Below are positions 57,331 to 64,000 of a stretch of DNA of 64,000 nt, piece after piece. How positions within the stretch are numbered: the stretch's first letter is position 1; every line of letters starts with the position of its first letter. The stretch is taken from NCBI GenBank assembly GCA_023213395.1, contig CM041465.1, forward strand, positions 66,967,741-67,031,740, read 5' to 3'. The notes under the pieces are model-generated. The model worked only from the letters and a program-made list of their open reading frames with translations. It had not been told where the DNA came from and did not search any database. The stretch comes from Cycas panzhihuaensis (taxonomy: Eukaryota; Cycadophyta). A program made the translations under genes and the position numbers.

Positions 57331-58640
57331 CGAAGAAAGTAAATCTTATAGACTTTTGGATCTAGTTAGGCATCAAATTTTAATTTTGTGTGATGTCATA
57401 TTTGATGAAAAAGGATCTTCTTCAACCTCTTCTTATGTAGAACTTCTGGTTGAAAATCTATTAACCAACACCTATTTGGTTGACCCCTCTAACAAACTAA
57501 CTGACCCTGAAATTTTAGAATCCTTATCTAGTCAAGTTTAGAATTAGACTCTATCTGAACCTACTGAAATAGACTCTTCTTCTCAATCTAGCTCCTCAAA
57601 TTAACCAGTAACTACAAAAATAGGTACCAACAAATAGCTTGTCTAGGCAAAGAAAATGCTTACTGATATTAGATCTGATGTAGGTAATCCTTCAGATACC
57701 AGGTGAACATGTGCCCAAAAATTACATGCTAACTATGCCTTAATAGCTAAAATAATGGACAATAATGATCCTAAAACCTTTAAACAAGCTAGTAACAATC
57801 CTGTATGGCAGGAAGATATGCAAGATGAATTTGATACTTTAATTAAAAATTCAACTTGGGATCTCGAACCACTCCCATCTAGGAAAAATGTAGTTGATTG
57901 CAAATAGGTTTATAGAACAGAATACAACTTAATAGGTGTAGTTTAAAAATATAAAGCTTGCCTAGTTGCAAAAGGATTTTCTCAAATTGATGGTATTGAT
58001 TATAATGAAACCTTTGCCCATGTTGCAAAGATGAATATGATTAAAATAATTATTGTTCTAGCAGCCAAATTTGGTTAGGAAATCCATCAAATAGATGTAA
58101 AGAGCGCATTTCTAAATGGTGATCTCAAAGAAGAGATCTACATGTCTCAACCACCTAGCTTTATTGATAATCCTAATTTAGATTACAAACTAAAGAAATC
58201 TATTTATGGATTAAAACAAGCTACTCGAGCTTGGTATACTAAAGTTGACGATTATCTCATTCAAATTAGATACACTAGATGTATTAGTGATACAAATCTT
58301 TATTTCAAATATGAAAATGATAATATTACCTTTTTAATCATATATATTGATGATATCATCATCACTGAATCATCAACAAATAACATTCATCACTTAAAAA
58401 CTACTTTAATAAATAAATTTGAAATGATCGATTTAGGTCTCATACATTATTTTATTAGATTACAAATTTATCAAAATGATTCAAAAATAACTATATCACA
58501 ACCTAAATATATTTTAGACTTAATTAAATAATTTAATATGGAAAATGCTAAACCCGTCTCTAATCTATTATAATCAGGAGTAAAATTATCTATTGATTAT
58601 TCAACACCTTTATGTGATCCAATATTATATAGATAACTAA
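57331..58640 (+). pseudogene. Integrase tail, linker and reverse transcriptase
   Basis: After the Ser-rich linker, reverse transcriptase is followed through [69 protein letters not shown] and the catalytic YIDD at 58343-58354. The segment 58142-58531 is open for 129 codons and continues past the point at which the related element was interrupted, giving the uninterrupted sequence of that site. Stops occur near 57906 and 58077, where the other copy has TGG, and near 58529. Confidence 0.92.
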
Positions 58641-59311
58641 TTGGTAGTCTTATTTATTTAACTCATACCTGCATTGACATATCTTATGTTGTCATTTTAT
58701 GTTCACATTATATACAAAATCTACATGAATCACATTGGAAAGCTACTAAATGTATATTATGATATCTTCATAACATTATTTTTTATGGACTAACTTATAA
58801 TTTTTGTAGTAAACCTTTAACTTTAATAGGATATACTGATTCAGATTATGTTGGTGATACAAATGATCGTAAGTCTACACCAGGTTATGTATTTTTTATG
58901 GATTCTTCACCTATTAATTAGTCTAGTAAGAAAATGTAGGCACTAGCTCTATCAATGACTGAAGTTGAATATTGAGCACTTCTTCAAGCCAACAAAGAAG
59001 CACTTTGGCTCAAATCTCTTCTAAATGAAATTGGTCTATCTCCTAACTCTTCCATTGAACTTAAAGTTGATAATCAAGGTGCCATTGTTGTTGTTACAAA
59101 TCTGGTTATACATTTTAGAACTAAACATATAGAATTACATCAGTATTTTATTTGTAATCTTGTTATTGATAACATTATTCATTTGTCTTATTGTCCTATA
59201 GATCTACAGGTTGCTAACACACTCAAAAAGTCTTTAACTGAAGTCAAGTTTCTAAACCTATAAAATTTATTGAAGATAAAAGAAGTCTCCATCAAAGAGG
59301 GATCAACGTGA
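58641..59311 (+). pseudogene. RNase H, decayed
   Basis: The RNase H blocks are recognisable: HESHWKATKCI, GYTDSDYVGDTNDRKSTPGY, ALALSMTEVEY, ANKEALWLKSLLNEIGL, KVDNQGAIVVVTN, RTKHIELHQYFICNLV. The frame closes at the TGA at 59309-59311. At least four stops interrupt it (near 58637, 58760, 58919 and 58974). Confidence 0.9.
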
Positions 59312-59340
59312 TGAAGACCTTCTTTATAAAAGTTAACATT

Positions 59341-59349
59341 AAAGGGGGA
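59341..59349 (+). other. Polypurine tract
   Basis: AAAGGGGGA immediately precedes the 3' LTR, identical to the tract at 16576-16584. Confidence 0.9.
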
Positions 59350-59793
59350 TGTCATGATTATTAATGTAATTTTTATTCTATTATTATGTTATATTTTAGT
59401 CACATGTCTAAATAATTATTTAAGTGACTCAGGTTTTAATTTTAAAAGTTAAGTCATTATTTAATCATTATGTGAAAGATCGTTGAAATATGCAACTACC
59501 CATTTTAACGAACCTTTCTTGTTATTAATACCCTCTCATAGATTCAAAGAGGTGGTTCTGAGAATCTAGGAGGTTGTCCAAAGCCTTTTTCAAAGGATGG
59601 TTTTTTCATATGTAGATGGTATTCTTATGGTTTTATGTATAGATTTTGATCTTAATAAAATTTTAGATTACGAGGTGGTTTTTCTTCCCTAGAAGGGGTT
59701 TTCCACCTGTCACATCACGTGTACATATGCAATATTAGACTTTTCCTGTATATTATTTGATCATGTGATATTGTGCCTATACCTATTCTCACA
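59350..59793 (+). repeat. 3' LTR of the 51960-59793 element
   Basis: It is 444 bp with intact TG...CA ends (TGTCATGATT...CTATTCTCACA), pairs with 51960-52402, and is followed by TSD TAAAT at 59794-59798. Confidence 0.95.
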
Positions 59794-59798
59794 TAAAT
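59794..59798 (+). repeat. Target site duplication TAAAT (right)
   Basis: It matches 51955-51959 exactly. Confidence 0.88.
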
Positions 59799-59979
59799 AA
59801 AAGATGATGAGGAGTCATCAATATAATGATAGAAAGAAGAGAAATAGTTGAAACCAACTTAATCTCTCAAACTCCATTAAGTAAAATTTGATCCATTTAA
59901 GATGTAGTAGAGGATGAAAAAGCTTCATTGTTAGATATTAAATTTGGATGCCTATATAATAACAACTTATTTTGATGTC

Positions 59980-60318
59980 TGTTCAGTGATGGAGCCGGAG
60001 GAGTAGAGCAGGACATCATAACGTTCTCATCTTGAGTACAACGGCAATTTCCAATAGAATGGCGGTGTTAATAAACACCAGGGAGGTATTCCCAACCCTT
60101 AAATAGAGAATTCGAGGAGGCGTCGGGCGCCATCACCCTAGCTGCACAATAATTAAGGTTAGTTTGAAAAAATATTAAAAATAAATAACGGTGATACGTA
60201 CCTCAAATGAGTGGTCGATGCGGCTATTGAACAGCTCAAGGTGCCCTAGGGGCCCTCAAAGGCGGCTTTGAGGGGCCCTAAGCGCTCTGGTGCATGTACA
60301 TTGGGATTATTCCCAACA
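59980..60318 (-). repeat. 3' LTR of the right-edge copia element
   Basis: About 339 bp with TG...CA ends. On its own strand it starts TGTTGGGAATAATCCC, a short inverted repeat in itself. It contains a strong 15-bp inverted repeat at 60247-60261 and 60266-60280 around GCGG. It is related to the relic at 1498-1855. The left boundary is by TG and by comparison with that relic only. Confidence 0.8.
60247..60280. repeat. Hairpin inside the LTR
   Basis: TAGGGGCCCTCAAAG and CTTTGAGGGGCCCTA are reverse complements except for one position, separated by GCGG. The older relic at about 1780-1816 keeps the same arrangement (CCTAGGG ... CTTTGAGG ... CCCTAGG), so the structure predates both copies. Confidence 0.75.
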
Positions 60319-60327
60319 TTCTCCCTC
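60319..60327 (-). other. Polypurine tract of the right-edge element
   Basis: On the minus strand GAGGGAGAA leads directly into TGTTGGG, the LTR start. It lies inside the pol open frame. Confidence 0.8.
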
Positions 60328-61532
60328 ATGACTCCTAAATCATATCTGAATTTCTCAAACTTGATTTTTCCCAAGGCCTTTATAAAAATATCCGCTATTT
60401 GATCTTCGGTGCTACAATAAGTCAACTCTATCTCTTCTGCTTGTACAAGTTCCCAAATGAAGTGGTATTGAGTTTCAATGTGCTTTGTTCTGCCATGGAA
60501 TACTGGATTTTTTGTCATTTGAATAGCACTATGATTATCACACCAAATTTTAGTGGGACCTTGCTGTTCAATTTGAAAATCCTGTAAGAGTCTTCTTAAC
60601 CAGATTGATTCACAGGCTCCTAACACTGCGACTTTATATTCTGCTTCAGCTGTGGATAAGGAAACGGTATTTTGTTTCTTTGTACTCCAAGCTACTACTA
60701 CTGATCTCATACTAAATGCATAACCTGAGGTAGATTTTCTATCATCGACATCACCAGCCCAATCTGAATCTGTATAACCAGTTAACTGAAACTCGGATGT
60801 AGGTTTGTAGTATAACCCAAAGTCTGAAGTCTCTTTAAGGTATCTGGGGATTCTTTTAGTAGCTTTCCAATGAGATGTCTTTGGATCCTGCATAAATCTA
60901 GATATAACACTTACAGAATATGTTATATCAGGTCGAGTAGAGGTTAAATAAAGTAGGCTACCAATCAGTTGTCTATAGTGAGTGGGATCAACTGAAGTTG
61001 AGTCATCTGTCTTAGAGAGTTTAATTCTAATTTCTGCTGGTATTGACAATGGTTTACAGTTTGTCATATTAAATCTTTGTAGGAGGTCTAATATATATTT
61101 ACGTTGAGAGATAAATATTCCTTGTTTATCTTGCCACACTTCCAATCCTCGAAAGTAGTGCATAAGACCTAAGTCTGTCATTTCGAATTCCTTACACATA
61201 GCTTCTTTAAATTGATTTAAAAGTTGGGAGTCATTTCCGATATAAATTAAGTCATCTATGTAAAGTCCTACGATCAATATTGAATTTCCTTTAATTTTAG
61301 TGTATAGGTTTGGATCTGCTTGAGATCTTTCAAACCCTTGATCTTTAAGATATGTGTCTATATGGGAATACCAAGCCCCAAGTGCTTGTTTTAGACCATA
61401 TAATGCTTTCTTTAACTTGTACACTTTGTTTTCTTCTCCCCTGACTTCAAAACCGAGGGGTTGAGAGACATAGATATCTTCTTGGATATAACCATTTAAG
61501 AAAGTACTTTTTACATCCATTTGATAAATAGG

Positions 61533-62033
61533 CTAACCCATTTGAGCGGCTAAACTTATTATCATGCGAACTGATTCCATCCTAGCAACTGGGGCAAATG
61601 TTTCGGTATAGTCTATGCCTTCTCTTTGGGCATATCCTTTGGCAACTAAACAAGCTTTATATTTATCAATTGATCCATCAGAGTGGAACTTAGTCTTATA
61701 GACCCATTTGGTTCTAATGGCTTTCTTCCTTGGTGGTAAGTCTACAAGTTCCCAAGTATCATTTTTAACGATAGATTTATATTCCTCTTGCATGGCTTTT
61801 TGCCAGCACTCATGTTGATTAGCCTCATGAAAAGTTTGAGGCTCATGACTTTCAAGTAACTTACTCATTAGAGAAAAGTTAACTTTGTGTGAACATGTAG
61901 ATCTTCGATTATTATCTAATATATTTCCTAAGTCATGATTGCATTGAACCCATTTGGGTAGTGGTTGTGATGGTGGTTGAGATGATGTTGTTTCCCTAGT
62001 GGTTTCTAGAGAGTTTCTCCACATAGGAGGCAC
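61533..62033 (-). pseudogene. Reverse transcriptase N-terminal half (right-edge element)
   Basis: An open stretch in the same frame as the downstream RT part, carrying [60 protein letters not shown] and [17 protein letters not shown]. The next codon is TAG where the family has Trp before PIYQMDVKS, a single TGG-to-TAG change. With that exception, RT and RNase H form one frame from about 62033 to 60246. Confidence 0.95.
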
Positions 62034-62147
62034 ATATTTGGATGTATTTGATGCGTTAAACTTAATGGTAATGTCCTTCTGTTGTTCGTGATTATTTTGA
62101 TAGTAGGTGTCTTCTTGAAATTTGACATCCCTACTCAGTATAACTTT
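62034..62147 (-). pseudogene. Integrase-RT linker (right-edge element)
   Basis: A short stretch between the integrase and RT frames. It includes [13 protein letters not shown]-type sequence typical of the region after the integrase core, with a stop near 62148 (expected Trp). Confidence 0.6.
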
Positions 62148-62793
62148 TCAGGATTTAGGATCATAAACTTTGTGAGATTTTGATGATTCACTATATCTAA
62201 TAAAGATACATTTTACACTATGATCATCTAATTTAGTTCTTCTTTGGTCAGGGACGTGGGCATAGGCTAAACAGCCAAATACCTTAAGGTGACGGATACT
62301 AGGTTTATAACCTGTCCATGCTTTTTCTGGTGTCTTCCACCTAACGGCTTTTGTAGAACATCGATTAAGTAAGTAGACTGTGGTATGGGTATTGACCCAA
62401 AATTCATGGCCTAAGTTTTTATCTTTAAGCATACAACGTGCCATTTCTACGATAGTTCTGTTTTCCTTCGGCACACCATTTTGTTGTGGGGTGTAGGGGT
62501 TGGTATGTTGTCACCTAATCCCATGTTGGATACGATAATCCTTGAAGATATTAGAGGTAAATTCTCCCCATTATCGATCTTAAGGAGAGGATATGATATC
62601 CACTTTGTTGCTCAACGAAGGTTTTGAAGTCAACAAAGTGGTCAAATGCATCAGTTGTATTTGAGAAAGAACACCCAAGTCTTTCTTGTAAAGTCATCAA
62701 TAAATGTAAGGAAATATTTGGCACACCGAAGGAGGGAGTGGCCATTGGGCCACAAATATCTGTGTATACGAGTTGAAGAGGCGGATGCGATGG
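62148..62793 (-). pseudogene. Copia integrase (right-edge element)
   Basis: The core is spread over three frames. YTDI/CGPMATPSFGV-type sequence (62700-62790) is followed by TFIDDFTRKTWVFFLKY in another frame, then IDNGENLPL where the second Asp lies. A further frame, 62148-62474, has ENRTIVEMARCMLKDKNLGH, EFWVNTHTTVYLLNRCSTKA, WKTPEKAWTGYKPSIRHLKV and RRTKLDDHSVKCIFIRYSES. At least two frameshifts and several stops make it inactive. This contrasts with the nearly open RT and RNase H downstream. Confidence 0.88.
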
Positions 62794-63036
62794 CTAAAGT
62801 CCTGGAAAACTTTCTCTATGATGTTTTCCAAGAAGGCATCCCTCACACAACTCTTTATTAACATCAATAGGGGGCAAGCCATTAACCATATCTAATCTTT
62901 TCATAAGGGCTAAACTGGTATAATTAAGATGACCGAAACGTCGATGCCATAGGTCACTATCCATAGTATTTGTGGTTCTAAGGGCATAAGTATCTGAGGG
63001 GGTGATAGTAAGTTTAAATAAATGATTTTTAGTCAT
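62794..63036 (-). pseudogene. GAG-pre-integrase zinc region (right-edge element)
   Basis: Open frame with LWHRRFGHLNYTSLALMKRL and DMVNGLPPI followed by LCEGCLLGKHHRESF, the HHCC zinc-binding module of copia integrase, with all His and Cys ligands visible. It is separated from the protease frame by stops at about 63060-63066. Confidence 0.92.
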
Positions 63037-63066
63037 GATACCCCTAGCAACAATAGCTTCATTTTA

Positions 63067-64000
63067 TCATTTGTCTTTAATGACACATTCGCCGTTGTCA
63101 AAAATTATTTTATAATCTTGTTCCATCATCATCCTCTGATAGTAAGTTTTCCTTAAAGCAGGGACATATAGAACATCATTTAAATATTTATATTCACCAC
63201 TATCAGTCAATAAGGTAATGTTACCTTTTCCAATCGATTCGTGAGAGGTGTTGTCTCCAAACATAATAGACCCTTTCTTATTTATATCCAAAGTTTGAAA
63301 TAATTGTTCTTTATGGGTCATGTAGGTGGAACAACCAGAATCAATGTACCAACTATCGTCATCTTCTTCTAGGGCTGAAAAACTAGATAGAAATAACCTA
63401 TTGTTGATTTTAGATTCTGATGTATTTGGCACATGTCCTCTAGAGGGTGGTCCATGTTTTGAAAAATACTTATCTTCAGTGTGACCATTTCTACGACAAT
63501 AAGTGCAATATAGTTGATCTCTTTTTCCATAACTAAGGTTTTGATTCCTTGGTTGAGAGCGATCAAGGTTGAGAGGTCTCCCCCTTTCCTCATAGAATTG
63601 AGTATGATTATTTCTTAGTTGGTCACGATAGTTTTGAGGTGTTCTAGAAGGTTGTGGGTTCCCATGACAATGAGGACAACAAGAATGATTTCCAACTTGT
63701 CTTCGTTGGTTTGAGTTTCTTTGAGTGTTCGAATGTCTTGGAGAGTTTTCATATTGTGGGGGTCGTCCTTGTCTATTATGAGGAGTTTGGTATCGTGGAG
63801 GATTTTGTCTAGTTCCATTTCTAGGGTTTTTATCTTTTCGCCTTAGAGGAGATTCGTTTTGTTTTGAGGTGCCATCTTGAGAGTTAGGTTGAATGTTGGC
63901 CTTTGTAGCAAAGGCATGTTCTCGGGTTTCATTGGCAGCTTGTTGCTCTTCTATGAACATGAGCATAACAGTAAGTTGTTCTATTTTGAGGGTACTTAGG
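63067..64000 (-). pseudogene. Gag C-terminal part and protease (right-edge element, truncated by window edge)
   Basis: The frame is open from the window edge (64000) to about 63067. The first residues, LSTLKIEQLTVMLMFIEEQQ, are the end of the gag core, so the ATG at 63966 is internal. A long basic, Arg/Asn/Gln/Pro-rich stretch follows (63500-63900). A zinc knuckle near 63480-63520 reads CTYCRRNGHTEDKYF; the last Cys is Tyr. The protease block DDSWYIDSGCSTYMTHKEQL has its catalytic Asp at 63340-63342, and FGDNTSHESIGKGNITL and LYVPALRKTYY follow. It is the least damaged gag-protease stretch in the window. Confidence 0.93.

Larger units (their letters stand above)
51960..59793 (+). mobile_element. 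Ty1/copia LTR retrotransposon, full length, heavily mutated
   Basis: This 7,834-bp element has LTRs of 443 and 444 bp, a PBS, a 2.7-kb leader, gag-pol at 55094-59311, a polypurine tract and TSD TAAAT. It belongs to the same family as the 4140-17012 element: gag-pol can be followed between the two along its length, and leader organisation, polypurine tract and LTR motifs agree. It is more damaged, with stops every few dozen codons and loss of catalytic residues in protease and integrase. No nested insertion interrupts it, so it shows the uninterrupted layout of the family. Confidence 0.95.
60246..61520 (-). pseudogene. Reverse transcriptase C-terminal half and RNase H (right-edge element)
   Basis: An open frame of 424 codons. 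RT blocks: MDVKSTFLNGYIQEDIYVSQ, YKLKKALYGLKQALGAWYSH, the catalytic YIDD at 61251-61262, LGLMHYFRGLEVW, YRQLIGSLLYLTSTRPDITY. RNase H blocks: GYTDSDWAGDVDDRKSTSGY, AWSTKKQNTVSLSTAEAEYK, WCDNHSAIQMTKNPVFHGRT, QYHFIWELV, TEDQIADIFIKALGKIKF. All catalytic acidic residues appear present. The frame does not stop after the usual pol end but continues through the polypurine tract and about 70 bp into the 3' LTR. Upstream, one TAG separates it from the rest of RT. Confidence 0.95.
59980..64000 (-). mobile_element. Ty1/copia retrotransposon, 3' part, running off the right edge
   Basis: A minus-strand element is read from the window edge leftward: end of gag, protease, integrase, RT, RNase H, polypurine tract and 3' LTR (59980-60318). 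The 5' part of gag, the leader, PBS and 5' LTR lie beyond 64000, so a TSD cannot be tested; the bases outside the 3' LTR are ATGTC (59975-59979). Coding stretches are long (up to 424 codons). The RT-RNase H part is broken only by one stop codon, but integrase has several frameshifts. Its family differs from the plus-strand elements, by a DSGCS protease motif and LTR sequence. Confidence 0.95.

Overview
The window looks like repeat-dominated nuclear DNA from a large plant genome. It is AT-rich. Every coding signal I can recognise belongs to a retrotransposon: Ty1/copia LTR elements with the order GAG-protease-integrase-RT-RNase H, and L1-type LINEs. I found no convincing host protein gene, rRNA, tRNA or CRISPR in 64 kb. 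The deep decay of the elements would fit a gymnosperm or another slow-turnover plant genome, but the sequence alone does not identify the organism.

Layout. 1-922: the 3' end of a plus-strand copia element (RNase H plus 3' LTR). 1484-1855: a minus-strand LTR relic with its primer binding site (PBS). 4140-17012: a plus-strand copia element with 426/428-bp LTRs and target-site duplication (TSD) ATGTT. Its reverse transcriptase is split by a complete younger minus-strand copia element at 10383-15595 (226-bp LTRs, TSD TCATC). 17018-20810: no genes, one clear hairpin. 20811-31362: four head-to-tail copies, arranged A-B-A-B, of the 3' part of a LINE on the minus strand, with a truncated copia LTR between the two AB pairs. 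31774-36434: an LTR element with 399-bp LTRs and no recognisable pol. 38584-44750: an LTR element with about 400-bp LTRs that keeps only a gag piece next to its 3' LTR. 44751-51954: no genes seen. 51960-59793: a second, heavily mutated member of the 4140-17012 family (443/444-bp LTRs, TSD TAAAT). 59980-64000: a minus-strand copia element running off the right edge; its 3' LTR belongs to the same family as the relic at 1498-1855.

The elements do not work together as a system. They are layers of insertion and decay. The order of events can be read in places: a minus-strand LTR relic appears to be split by the 4140-17012 element, which is in turn split by 10383-15595. Many in-frame stops sit where CAA, CAG or TGG codons stand in the related copy. 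Catalytic residues of the 51960-59793 element are lost by G-to-A changes, as expected for silenced, methylated DNA.

I did not find a previously undescribed gene system. The points most worth a second look are the tandem LINE array, the two LTR elements without pol, and the unusually long (about 2.5-2.7 kb) leaders of two copia elements, which carry a palindrome array and repeated polypurine-tract-like motifs. All boundaries were set by eye. LTR ends supported by TSDs are reliable to the base; domain limits are approximate.
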